Part shown: piece after piece, positions 1-11,138 of the stretch
How the letters are laid out: every line of letters starts with the position of its first letter
How positions within the stretch are numbered: the stretch's first letter is position 1
Assembly: GCA_002118135.1 (NCBI GenBank)
Contig: BDIU01000376.1
Span: 1 to 64,000 of the forward strand
DNA: 64,000 bases
Source of the DNA: Trebouxia sp. TZW2008
Lineage: Eukaryota > Chlorophyta > Trebouxiophyceae > Trebouxiales > Trebouxiaceae
Reading direction: 5' to 3'
Made by a program: the position numbers and the translations under genes
Notes under the pieces: generated by a model
Database searches by the model: none
Told to the model about the DNA's origin: nothing
Seen by the model: only the letters and a program-made list of their open reading frames with translations

Positions 1-100
1 ACATGAAAATCGCGTGATAAAATTTAGGTGAAATACTAAAGAGTGAGACCTCCATTCTAGCCTGCCCCAGCATGCGTTTTGAGTAACTAAAAACCTTTTA

Positions 101-475
101 GTGTTTTTTTTCAATCACAATCATATAAACATCCAAGAATGGCGGGTCATAAAAAACCAATTGTCACTTTTAGAAAAAGTGAGCAAATTAGTAGTCAAAA
201 ATCAAATAGGGAACAATGTAGTGAGAAAAAAGAGTGGTACAGGCAATGTTCACAACGAAGAGCAACCATTTGAAAAGCTTTTGACCCTTTTTCAGGGGCC
301 TACCTTCCTGATAGGAACGAGCTCCCCCAACTTGTGTGAAGCTCTTTGTAATATTACCAAAAAACAAAAAAAGTTGATCTTTGTTGGTGCTCCTGGATGC
401 GCATCTTATGACCTCCTCAAAAGCTCGCGGGGTATATGCTCCAGCATGTTCCCATTGTCAGGTTTCATGTTGTAA
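101..475 (+). pseudogene. L10-like reading frame in an AT-rich segment (possible mitochondrial insert)
   Basis: An uninterrupted 124-codon frame lies in the most AT-rich part of the window (about 1-430). The central part, FEKLLTLFQGPTFLIGTS followed by a Lys-rich stretch and KKLIFVGA, resembles the bacterial/mitochondrial ribosomal protein L10 pattern (leucine-rich start, Gly-Pro-Thr, then the 'kenkkL.vkGg' strand). The frame is intronless, Lys/Asn/Phe-rich and uses A/T-ending codons, unlike the intron-split, CAG/CTG-rich genes downstream. After about residue 95 the composition becomes like the surrounding nuclear DNA. I infer a nuclear copy of a mitochondrial rpl10-type gene (NUMT) broken at its 3' side; the 5' part may run off the window. 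Alternatives are a chance frame or a true nuclear gene. The family match is from memory of the motif, so it is moderate at best. Confidence 0.4.
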
Positions 476-621
476 GCATTGGCCCATGATTGCACATCTG
501 ATAACCTTCTCCAAGAAGACTGTGGAGCTTGAGCATCTCACCCCCAGTTGAGTCCTATGCAAGCACGCTGCTACGTTGGTCCCAGTTGCTCTGTTGGCAT
601 TGAGGTGTGCTGTGCTAGCAG

Positions 622-1853
622 GTGCTGGGGGTTCTTCATTGGATGACATGATCATGAACAGCATAGGAGCCCCAGGAGCAGGCGCAGCTGCAGATGCTCT
701 CATGATGCACCCTGGTATGTGCACCATGTCCAGTCATGCATGATGTTTGTAATGTACACTTTTGCATGGGCATCAGGCCTTGTAAATCATACTTCAGGCT
801 CTCTCTTGCTGCACTTTGCGTGTCCATCAGACCCCGACACAAGTCAGGCAACTCATCCTGTGCTGCTTCTTCATTGACTCCAAGGTTTTGACTGCATGGG
901 CATAGCAGTAGCACGCTGCAGTGTTGCGCTCTTGGGCCTCCAAATTATGTTCAGAACTAAAGCAGCGATGTTCATGTAACGCTGACAATTCGCAACATAT
1001 CATCAGCAGCGATGTTCATGTAACGCTGACAATTCAACATATCATCAGCAGCGATGTGCCATCAGTTGTCAAGACTAGGTGTGACGTACGTGTTGTGCAA
1101 CTGTTGGGTTTGGAGGACAATGCTGTTGCCAACAAAGATGCAAAATTTGTTCTAATACTGAGCCGTTGATGATTTCAGACTGTTGGTTTACTGGCAAGCT
1201 TGGTGTTGCGCCGACACCAACATAGACATGAGCAGTGTTGGTTTCTGTGTTGAGCGTTCAATGTGTGGCAGGTCAGGAAGCAACACAGGCAGCAGTGGCA
1301 GGCAGTCAGCCGTCTACAGACAAAGCAGGCAAGCGTAAACAGAAAGGAGGCAAGAAGGCAGCAGCCAAGGCTGCAAAAGCAGCATCAGGCTCAATGGCTC
1401 AGCAAGAAGACATTGTGACTGTGGACTTTTTTGTGCCAGACCAAGAAGACCAAGGTGAAGATCTGGAGGTCAAAGGTGAACAGACAACCAGGCTGTCAAC
1501 CATGCAAACAGATCATTAAGCTTGCAGCAAATTCTACACGGCATCAAGTCATATTGCCGTACAATATGCTTTTTGTAAGCTAGCTTACAAAGCTTAAGCT
1601 GCGTGTAAAGCTTCTGTATATGTACATCTGCATGAGTTCGATGCACAGCTTGGGTTTCGCAAACATTTAATGATGACTTGCAGGCGCTGTGACTGAGCCG
1701 TTGAACATTGCCAGAGATGAGCCAAATGTTGAGCGACTACCCGCGTGTGCATCATCAAATGTCACCAGGTCACTTCCTCAGGATTCTTCTGGCATGCACT
1801 GTTTGCGCTGGGCATTCGGGGACCCTTTGCCTCAGTCGTGGGAGGTGCACTAG
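622..1853 (+). CDS. Unrecognised Lys/Ala-rich basic protein, 3' exons only
   Basis: Three exons with matching phases can be joined: 622-714, 1272-1454 and 1684-1853. They give a protein tail of about 148 residues ending in a TAG stop. The first exon is Gly/Ala/Met-rich (SSLDDMIMNSIGAPGAGAAA). The second has a strongly basic KRKQKGGKKAAAKAAKAA tract followed by an acidic part (QQEDIVTVDFFVPDQEDQ). The third ends GDPLPQSWEVH, which superficially recalls the start of a WW domain, although the stop follows at once. Splice sites are AG|GT-type at every junction (for example CCTG|GTATGT at 714/715). Upstream exons must exist because the first exon starts in phase 1; I could not place them between 430 and 621. 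No function is assigned. The basic tract could be a nucleic-acid-binding or nuclear-localising segment. Confidence 0.5.
961..1062. repeat. Short tandem repeat, about 45-bp unit
   Basis: The unit beginning GCAGCGATGTTCATGTAACG and ending CAACATATCATCA occurs twice almost perfectly, and the start of a third copy follows. It sits inside an intron of the preceding gene model (between 714 and 1272). Confidence 0.75.
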
Positions 1854-2249
1854 TATATCATGCACATTTGATGACAAGCACTCGCTTGGGGCAGACATTA
1901 CAGTTGAGGCAGCATTTTCTTCGATTTTGAGGATTTGCAACATTGCAAACAGTCAGGTCGACATGCGAATTGAATCATGATATCAGGTCACGGACCGGAT
2001 GTGAATAAAATGCTGGACATCGAGCATTGTAGTGTAGCAAGTCTGTTCAAACGTCCTGTGCACAATTTCAATCTGTACATTTGCGCGCACATGCACCTGC
2101 CAATTGGATGCATGCAAGCTTGCTGAACTGAGACTCGGCAGCAGGCGTCTGAGACAACCGCTGCTGGCCTGGAGCTCTGTTGCTGCCAACAGCTGACCAA
2201 AGCCTTGCGCCTTCGAGCGGCGACCACCAACCTGCCTGCGGAAAAGACT

Positions 2250-5200
2250 GCGCTTGCGAGGAACATGCCGCGCAATCCGGTCTTGCCAACAGCGTTCTCT
2301 ACCTTGTCTAGAGTCGTGCTTGGGAATACGGCCGCCGCGGTGGGTGGCTGGCTCCTTTGATCTGCCTCGAGCTACTTATCGCAAGACTCGAGAGACCAAA
2401 CAAACTTTTCAGCAACTTCAAGTGCACGCAGGGTTCTCAAGGCCCGTTCTGGAGAAACCGGTCAGCGACTGCGCTACGAGAGAATTCAAAGCGTTCAGTG
2501 GCTGCTGGTACAAAGGAGCACCAGACAATCCAGGTCAACTCTTGGGCAAAGTGCAAGCCAGACAGCTGTTTTCCTGTACCTCACAATCACTTGTTCCAGA
2601 TGCCTTGCTGACACATAGCATCCATTGCACAGCGTAAGTTGCACAGCACAGTATGATTGCTCACTGTAAAGCACTAGTGCAGTGTTGTGCAAGCTTGCAG
2701 CCATGGTGAAAATGCTGAACACACAGTGTGTTTTGCTACAGAGGTTGGCCAGGCTTACACAGCGTATCGATGCAATCAAGACAGGCCTGGACAAGGTCTC
2801 AGAACATCACCAATGCCTTGACAAATGGGCCCAATTGACAAGCTCAGACTATGGCGCCATCCAGCAGCAGCTACACCAAGCTGTCATGGCGCAAATTTCA
2901 CTCAAGGTGCTTCCTAATGTCTCACTTCTGCTATACGCCTATAGCAAACACTGTTGTGCTATGCAGTCGCAAAAGGTAGCCTTTTGTATGTGCAGGACAA
3001 TCTGTTGCAGCTGCAAGAGCAGGTCAATGCCTCCAGCACAGGTTTGTTCCAGGTTTGAGAACATCACCACAATGATAGGCAGCAACAGGTTACAGAAGAG
3101 GCTGCACTTGCAGGTATCAGTCGTTTTGCTTTTGGGGCGAAGCAGAAGAGCTTGACACAGGCAGAGGATTTCTGGAGCACACCATTGAGCATCAGGAGGT
3201 GAGCATTATGCTGATGGTAAGCAGAACTACTGTAATTTCAGTCAAACATTCAGCTTTCAGGCGTGTGTGCTGCAGGGCAAGCTGGCTGAGTTGGAGCACC
3301 GTACCTACGTTGCCAAATTGGCGAGATTTGAGCTACAGGTAACAACTGCAGTATGAGTTGCCATTTGCAGCTGCTTGGTGTGAATTGCTTGAGGGGCATG
3401 CGACGCTGCCTGCAAGGTCCATCAATGAGCATGTCTGTGCCAGAGGCAAAGTGACTGTTTCTGCCTCGAAATGCCTACATCTGATCTTTGAAGGTTGCCA
3501 ATATGTTTGCGTGCAATTGAGTGTACGCCTGCAGTGACATTGCAGATGCAGCTCCTGACTACACAGGCACATGAGGCGCATGAACAGAAACAGCAGGCGT
3601 TCCAGATGGCAAAATGTCATGCAGCCAAGCTGCAGTGGATACTTGACGCTGCCGCAAAGGTTGTCATTGCCCTGACTGCACAGCTTGAGGAGCGACAACA
3701 AGCTCTAGCTGAAAACCATGCAAGCCTACTGTCATTGCTTCTGTGCGTGGGAGGAGTGGCTGTTTGTTTTGCCTGTTGTCTGTCAATAGATTGCACATAT
3801 GTGTCACGAGGGCTGCCTTTGCGTGCAAGTAAGGGGTACATGCAGAGCTTGCCAGCCAGAAGCACAGCATCAGGCCTGTGATTCACATTGCATGCACTTC
3901 ATCCTGAACAGAATTGAAGACCATTCTTCCTATCCAAAGCGCATATCTCTGACTGGTGGTACTGCTCATGCTCAAACAGCAGGCTGCCGTACTGAAGCAG
4001 CTATGTGCAAATTTACATCTTGTGACCATCAATGTATTTGACTTGCATAGCATGTTTGCCTTCTACTGGAGCTTAAGTTGTCAGTGGCTTGCAATCAGTC
4101 ACCAGCCTGATGTGCTGCTAATGTGATGGCTTCACCAGGTCACTCCCAGGCATGTGATGCCAGATATACCAAGCGGCTACAGGTTTAAGGAGAGCTCAAG
4201 CTGCCTTCCTGCTTTCTGCACCCTCACATCTGCAGTTGTTGTGTCCAGCAGTCAGCTTAGCCTCTGACACTGTGAGTTGTAGGAGACAAACAAAGTGATG
4301 TCAGATGAGGAGAATGCGTTGACCAGGCGCCTCACCGAGACCCAGGAGATTCAGCACAAGGCTGAAGCACAGCTGCATGCCCAGGTGCTTCACCAAATAC
4401 ACACTTGGAAATGCCCCTCAGAAGATTGTGATTGGCATCAGCAATCTGTCGTGACGCGTTTTAGCATAGACGTGTCTTGGGGCATGTCAAGTCTTGCTGT
4501 CAGCAGCGTTCAGAGCAGCTTTAACATGATATGCGAGCACTGCAGGCAAAGAAGTTGGCTGAGCAAGTCAGTGCAGCATCCCAGCAGGGGCAGCAGATGC
4601 AGGCTGCAGAGTCTGGAGCAAGTAAGCTACAAGAGGAGCTGAACAGTGCCTTACAGAAGGCTAAAGCAGTGACAACACAGCTAGAACAGCAGCAAAGAGC
4701 TACAGCTGATGACAAGGTAAGCCAACCTGTCAGGCAAGCATGCATGCCACTGATATTTGTGTATTGCATACATTGGTCAGAAGGCTTGAGATTGAACGGT
4801 GACCTCTATTGCGATTGCATTGAGCTTTCTGGCCAAAGACAGTCAAAGCTGCTGCTGGTGAAAGCCAGGGCTGCTGGCTAATATATGTCAATGATGTTGC
4901 TGAACACTGCAGTTGGCATATGCTATACATTGCCATTGCCTCGGTCTTTCTGGAGATAGTTTGCTCATGCACTCGCATATGAAAGCAAACATCTGTACAA
5001 TTTTGCATAAGCAGCAAGCTTGATACAACCATGGACAAACAGCACCAGTAGCAACAACACCAAACACTTTCAAGCTGTTCCTCAAGTAGATTTGCTGACA
5101 TGACACTGGCAGCGCAATGAACAGTTGCTGTTTGCTGTGGTACAGGAGCGTGGTGCTGCCACAGTGACAATCGCAGTGAGCAGCAACCGAAGGGCATCAG

Positions 5201-6844
5201 GGGTGATGAGTAGCTGTTGCAACTAGTGCATCAGAGGGCAACGCATGTTACAGCCTGGAAATTGTGCCTGTTCCTGCAGACTGCATGTGCCTGGCAGCTG
5301 TGAAGCTCAAGCAAGTCACTTATGTGCTGGGCAATTTGTTGTGTAGATGAGCATCACTAACCTTTCAGACCAGAAAAGGGCTCTGGCAAAGCAGCTGTCT
5401 GAAGCTCGGCAGGGACAGCGCCAAGTCAAGGACAAGCTGCAGCAGCAAACAGACAACTACTCAGAGTGGAGCAGGGGTTTGGAGCAGCAGCTGGCTGAAG
5501 CTCGTAAGGATCAGCAGCGGCTCAAAGATGAGCTGGAGCAGCACGCAGATGAATACTCAGACCACAAGAAGATCCTGGAGGAGCAGCTGGCTGATGCTGA
5601 GGAAGGCCAGCGTTCACTGAGAGACCAGCTGCACGAACAACAGGAGGCAGCCAGGGCACACCAGGCAAGCACAACATTGCAATCTGTCATTGCAGGCATG
5701 CATGTCTGTTGCGTCGGCCGTAAGCACTGAATAATTGAGCGTGAACTGCAAGTACTGGGTCTGTGCATCAGCTATGCCAATATCCACTTTTCTTGTCCAT
5801 GGATAAGTCTTTTGGTGCAGCGTGGTGAGGCCAAATTGTGCTGTCTTGGGCTATAGAGTCATCTGGCATCAGTGGCGTCAACTGCAGATTTGTAGTGACT
5901 CACGGATGCGGTGGATGCAGAAGGCAACCAACTGGCCTACGGAGCGCTGTCTAGCTGAGGTCGCTCATACACATAAGGGACAGGCACAGGTAGCAGCTCA
6001 ATCCATTGAACCCCAGTACTACACAATTGCTCTTATGCAGCATGGTCTGAAATGTAGATTTACAGACGTTGCATGCCCACGGCACACAGCAAATTCTGCA
6101 CCTCTCTGTGTCAGCTGCACTATGCATCAGCAAGTGCCATGTCACCCAGATGCAGATTGGTGCTCAAAGACATACCATGTACAGTCAAGCTATGTGCATT
6201 TACCTTGACTAGGGTGATTCTGCAAGCTTTGCCAACAGCTCTTGTGAAGAAATGCGTGCGCTGTGCTTTCTGTATGCTGATCTTCTCCCATGTAGCACAG
6301 GAGCTGGCGTATCAAGTAGGCCTGGAGCTGAAAGCACTACGACAATGTATGTTCACACTTGATCAGGCCATCAAGGACCAAGAGGAGGCTTTTGCAGGGA
6401 AGGCAGGCAGTGCTGACAAGGTGATCACTCTGTTTGCCATGACATGCTCTCAAGCTGCAGACAGCTCAGACTTCCGTTGCGGTCTACATGTTGTCCAAAT
6501 CATGTATGTAACGCCACATTGAAGCATTGAACTGCTCCAGGTCCTGACTGCCTTAGGCTTGAGCACCATAATGACTCTTTCTGTTGTCTTCCTGTTTGTA
6601 CCTTGGAAGGCTTGATCTGCTTTGGGTGTTGCGTTTACATCTGGCAGGCCCCAGGACATGCGTTCTGCTCGTGAAAATGCAGGTGAAGATGGAGGCGCAG
6701 TTACTGGAGTTTGAGGAGCAAGAGAAGGGATTGATGGCAGAGGAGCATAAGCACATCCAGGAGAGAGATAGGCGCAAGGATATTGCAGATGAACTCCAGC
6801 AGAAGTGGGACATCATACGCAAGTCTAGAGCAGGAGGTATGTAG
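2250..6844 (+). CDS. Multi-exon coiled-coil protein of unknown function
   Basis: At least eight exons encode Glu/Gln/Lys/Ala-rich heptad-like sequence with few prolines. Well-supported exons are 2742-2906, 3276-3338, 3546 to about 3730, 4283-4384, 4546-4716, 5347-5664, 6301-6420 and 6683-6844 (TAG stop). All those with both borders placed are multiples of three, so they join in phase 0. The longest exon has repeated blocks of the form LEQQLAEARKDQQRLKDELE. Additional pieces around 2995-3200 and 5880-5990 are likely but their borders are ambiguous. The 5' end is placed only roughly, at the GC-richer stretch 2250-2640, where no reading frame is decisive. The intron after 5664 would use a GC donor (CAG|GCAAGC). 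The protein is probably a structural or scaffold component such as a golgin-, centrosome- or cilium-type rod, but I recognise no family-defining motif. Confidence 0.6.
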
Positions 6845-7686
6845 CATCCTTGCCTGGCAGGTTTCTTGCTCCTCTCAAAAGCTGCAAGGATTATTCGTGT
6901 CAGGCTTCATAGGTTGCTTCTGATGCTGCATGTGTTCTGGCACCTGCTTGCCTATTTACAGATCCAGCTCTTTGCATTGAAGACTCAAAAGCCATACCCT
7001 CATTTGGGGCTATCATTGATAGTGGTCTGCTTGGTGTCAAACCCTCACCAAAAACCCTTTTGAGCATGCATGCAACTTTGCTGTAAATACATGTAATGTG
7101 ATCTCAGTCTTATTACGTGGTGCTGCAGGTGCAGCGGGCCAGGCAGATCCGTATCCACATCTGTGGTAATACAAGTATAGAGGCACAGGCAGTGAAGTAG
7201 CATCGAGTCCAGTCCGATTCTTGATGAGCGTATTTGCTGACAGTGTGCTGACCTTGAGATTGCTGCATTTCATGCCAGCTCGTCAAACTTGAAATAATGT
7301 TTAATATAGCACACTCGGTGCAAGATGCAAAACATTGTTACATCCTCACGGATTCTCACATACGTGCAACACTTCCAGTTCAGAATGGCAGGCCGTCCTG
7401 CTTTGTATCAATGCTGCAGCTGAAATTGCTTCAGCTATTCAATTTGCTTGTCTCTGAATGCTGCAGTCCTTGCATGAGATAAAATGCCAAAATCCATGAG
7501 CCAAGCAAATGGACACGCTTAACTATGTTTAGTGTACAACTGTAGATCCTCGAACAAAACTGGCTACTCAACTCAAAACTGGCTGTGCCAAAAGACCCTA
7601 ACGAAATGCCCAACATACAAAACTGAAGAGTTCATTCCAGGCTGGAGAACAGCCAACAACCTGCCAAGAGCATGAAAGTAACAAGT
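6845..7686. other. Convergent intergenic region, no gene seen
   Basis: This lies between the stop of the coiled-coil gene and the stop of the calredoxin-like gene on the other strand. Only short uncorroborated frames occur. It should hold both 3' UTRs. Confidence 0.6.
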
Positions 7687-9972
7687 TCAGCTGCGCTTCA
7701 AGCCAACTTTGGCTCGGTGACCCCTCATGGCAAATTTGCTCAACCCGCTTGCAGGGTTTTCCTCTGCTGTTGTCAACCGCTGCATGTATGCCTCAAAATT
7801 CTCCTGATTGGCTCCAGTGAACCAAAACTTCTGCGAGCCTGTTGCAGCAGACAAATGTTGGCCAAAACTGTTGGAAACGCAAAATCTTGTGGAGACATTG
7901 CGGGTAGACACACACACACCTTGCACAAATTTGTCAAGGCATTTGAGGTGAGAAGGCAGAACAGGTTGCAGATGTTGTACCTTCTCTAAAAAACGCAAAA
8001 TGCGGGTGGCGCTCCACCTTCAGCCTCACTTGGTCCAGATACTTGGTCATCTCGTTGGACTCCGCATAGAAATGCAAGAAAACCACCTTGCTGTACACCG
8101 ACGCAAACCTCTGCAGACAAATCACTGTCATGCCACAGCATGACAGAAGTTGACATGAAGTAGAATGCACTCAGAAATGCACAACGGTAGATGAATGCAA
8201 TATATGAGCACAGCCCAGGTCAAAGTTTGGCTAGGGGTTATGGACACCGACTAGAATTTGACTTACCTCAAACAAAGGCTCGAAGGCTCTGCATGGCACA
8301 CAGTCACTTGAAGATGCGCACACCACCACAAGCTGATCAGCATGCTTCTTCAGCACGTGCTCAAATTCGCCATCACTGTAGATGGACTGTACTTCTCCTG
8401 GAGTCACCTATATCCAGCAGACAGCATGAGGGAGCAGGCAACACTGACAAACAATCAAATCAGAGACTGCAACCAAGGGCAAATGCAGTGATGACCCTGG
8501 CAGGAATTGATTGAAGCTGACTAAGAATTCAGAATACAGCTGGACTATGACAGCTGCACTTACATTGATCACAGCTGACTCTGTGGCCTTGCTTTTGACT
8601 GGCTTCAGACTGATGAACTGCAGAGTCTTTTGCAGGTCCTGCAGCCTCTCCTTGAATAGCACCAAAAACTCGTTGAACTCCAGCTGACCAGAAAAATTGG
8701 TGTCATACTTGGAGAACAACTGATGCAGCTCCTGGGGTCCAGAGAAGGGCTGACCAAGCCTGCAGTCACAACCCAGTTTATGTACTCTATCACACCCTTT
8801 TTGTGCAGTATCTTGTGCCTGCCGTCTTCATCTTGTCGCTTGAGCTGTGCATAGTTGTCACATGACTTGCGACTGCACTATATTGAGCAAAACCAGACTT
8901 GTTGGTAGGATTGATAAGCCAGCAGGTTGCATTGCATATCTTACTTCTGAAAGAAGTGCTGAATCTCTGTGGCCCCCAATGTGCCATTGCCTGATGTGTC
9001 CACCTCATCAAACATGAGCTTGTACTTGGCCAGAGTCACTGCCAACATGCTCCCATCATTGTACTGCAGACAAAGGCAGTTGTAAGCATAGAAAGCATGC
9101 ACAAACAGTTCCAGAACATGCAGCATTTGACGTTTAGCTGCTGCTGTTGATTGTGCATGAACAACATGACGAACAGCATGATGAAAGCAGCAATGCTGTC
9201 AAGCTGTGCACGTCGTCGTGCTCAGCCCAGAATGCATTCTTACCATATTCTCAAACTCATCAAAAGAAATGTCTCCGCTGTGATCAGCATCATAATTGTC
9301 AAACGTTTCACCAAGTTCTGCCTCAGACAGCCAATCCTGCAAAAAAGGTCTTGCGCGTCAGAAAATCTATCAGTCCGTGCAGGTGACAGAAGGTGGAGTG
9401 TTCATGGGCAAGCAGCAGCAATATCAGCGCAGTGGTTACAGGTGATTTGTTCAGAAAGCGCACCAGAGCTACTGGCTCCAAATAGCTATTTGTCTGCCGC
9501 AAGAGACACTTGAGATCGCTTTTGGTGATGGCACCATCCCTGCATAAGCAGACAGCAACTCATCAGTACATCACAAAAGATGGCAGCTGCAGAAGGCTTG
9601 CAAAAGCGTATGCAGCTTCAAACAGCACCTGTCTACGTCAATGCCATCAAAAAGCTCCTTCAACCACCCAACAGTGCGCTCGTCTGCCTTGAGATTACAG
9701 TCCTCCTGAGTGCAGATAATACCAGAAGACCAAGGGCGCCCCTTGCTGTTTGAAGCCTGCTGCAAAGGTTGAATGGTCAGACCACCCAAAGCACTGCCCG
9801 CGGGGAAGCCTCGTGCTTGGGTCTTCTTGCGACTAGCTTTGTTGACGTCCCCAGTTCCTGGCGCGTGAGAACAGGAAGCAGAATAGTGAGACCTGGACCG
9901 GTCAGTGCGAGAACAAACAAGATTGTGCCTTGCTAAGGCCCGGGCAGAAGAGAAGTGCAAAGGTAACACCAT
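7687..9972 (-). CDS. CRX: Calredoxin-like protein: four EF-hands plus thioredoxin fold with a CVPC motif
   Basis: Nine exons join in phase to 430 codons plus stop: 9972-9629, 9539-9440, 9336-9244, 9063-8945, 8818-8773, 8731-8564, 8407-8267, 8110-7981, 7838-7687. The first ~90 residues are Ser/Arg/Ala-rich, consistent with a plastid transit peptide. Four EF-hand loops follow: DGIDVDRDGAITKSDL (split by intron 1), DNYDADHSGDISFDEF, DEVDTSGNGTLGATEI and SKYDTNFSGQLEFNEF. The C-terminal part reads as a thioredoxin fold: LVVVCASSSDCVPCRAFEPL, then VVFLHFYAESN, HPHFAFFREG and FWFTGANQENFEAYM. This order matches calredoxin of green algae, a Ca2+-dependent plastid thioredoxin that donates electrons to a 2-Cys peroxiredoxin. 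The active site here is DCVPC rather than the usual WCGPC, so redox potential or partner may differ. It is divergent from the plastid S17 gene, 274 bp away. Confidence 0.85.
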
Positions 9973-10246
9973 TTGCTAACGCTTCAGCATGAACGGCAGA
10001 CAAAGCTGTATCGCCCGCCGACAACGCTCAAGCAGCAGTCTGGTAATGCCTTGCTAAACCTTGCCCGATCTTGAGTCCTTGCCAAGGAAGGAAAGCTATT
10101 ATGGCATCCGGCTTTGGCTCAGGCTGTGCGACATCCGTGAGCTAGGGTTTGCCTGTCCAGCTGGAATAGGGTTCGCCCATCCACTTTGCTAGGTTGCAGG
10201 CTCTGTGATCAGCGCTTGAGACCTGCGCTGCGTCAGGAGCTGCGCG
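9973..10246. promoter_or_regulatory. Shared promoter region of two divergent plastid-protein genes
   Basis: Only 274 bp separate the start codons of the calredoxin-like gene (-) and the plastid S17 gene (+). The stretch is GC-richer than the introns around it, as at other gene starts in this window. No specific element was identified. Confidence 0.5.
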
Positions 10247-10618
10247 ATGCAGGCGGCCTGCAGTACCAGTGTTGGCAGCTGCAGATCCCTTGGCGGACAG
10301 CAGCTAAGCAGGCAAGTTCGAAGCGGGGTGGTTGCAGCTCGTTCTCTTCGTTCTGCTACCACTTGCGAGGCACAGCGTCTGAAGGGCAGAGTCATTTCCA
10401 ATGCCATGGACAAGACGGCCGTGATCGAAGTGTCCACCTTCGAGAAGCACAGAATTTACACCAAGCTCATGAAGAAGACCTCAAAGTATTTTGCCCATGA
10501 CGAAGACAACTCTGCAGAAATTGGTGATCAGGTGCAGATCAGGGCAATCCGACCGCTGAGCAGGAAAAAGCGTTTTGAGATCGTCAGAACAATCGCCGAG
10601 TCTGACTTGAACGTTTGA
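10247..10618 (+). CDS. PRPS17: Plastid 30S ribosomal protein S17
   Basis: A single-exon frame of 123 codons. Residues 1 to about 42 are Ser/Arg/Ala-rich with few acidic residues, a plausible plastid transit peptide. The mature part has the S17 signature: LKGRVISNAMDKTAVIEV, the basic HRIYTKLMKKTSKYFAHDE strand, and the OB-fold end IGDQVQIRAIRPLSRKKRF. Bacterial S17 binds 16S rRNA near the 5' domain of the small subunit, and the plastid form does the same in stromal ribosomes. Length after removal of the transit peptide (about 80 residues) fits the family. The ATG at 10247 is the only one giving both the leader and the complete domain. It is intronless, unlike nearly every other gene here. Confidence 0.93.
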   Translation: MQAACSTSVGSCRSLGGQQLSRQVRSGVVAARSLRSATTCEAQRLKGRVISNAMDKTAVIEVSTFEKHRIYTKLMKKTSKYFAHDEDNSAEIGDQVQIRAIRPLSRKKRFEIVRTIAESDLNV

Positions 10619-11138
10619 AAATCCAGGTATGTGGCAAAGCCTTCTGTTGCACCTTTACATAGTTTTGCAAAGTGTTGTAGGTGTGCTGTACATGTTGAGG
10701 GCCTGTTGCAGGCTCAAGTACCACATGCTGCATTGCAGGACAACACAGGCCAACTTTGATCTGATAGGGTGGTGTCACAACTGCAACTACAGCTATCAGC
10801 AGAAACAGGCAGGGTGATTGTAGATTTTGGCTGCATGTGGCGACAGCATTGTCATCAGGGTCATTTCAAGCAGAACCTCTTGACTTGAGATTGGCCAGCA
10901 GACAAATCTACTACAGCAATTTACGGCCTGCTCTTTTGGAGCCAATCCTGCTATTGGCTGCATTCACTCGCAAGTCCCTACAACACATTGTGTTTTGATT
11001 GGTGCCACTTGAAAAGTATGCTGATGCGATAATTGTCAGCTCACTGACGCCACACAGAGCAGGATGTACTGTTTTGTATCTTTGTGTTGGTGTTTCTTCA
11101 AGTTTTGGGGTTTTCAACCAGCATATGTGAAGTTGGTG
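10619..11138. other. Convergent intergenic region, no gene seen
   Basis: This lies between the S17 stop and the WDR54 stop on the opposite strand. No conserved frame was found. It is expected to contain both 3' UTRs. Confidence 0.6.

Noticed and set aside
1684..1853. WW domain suggested by DPLPQSWEVH
   Set aside because: A stop follows at once and no exon encoding the second Trp half of a WW domain was found downstream.
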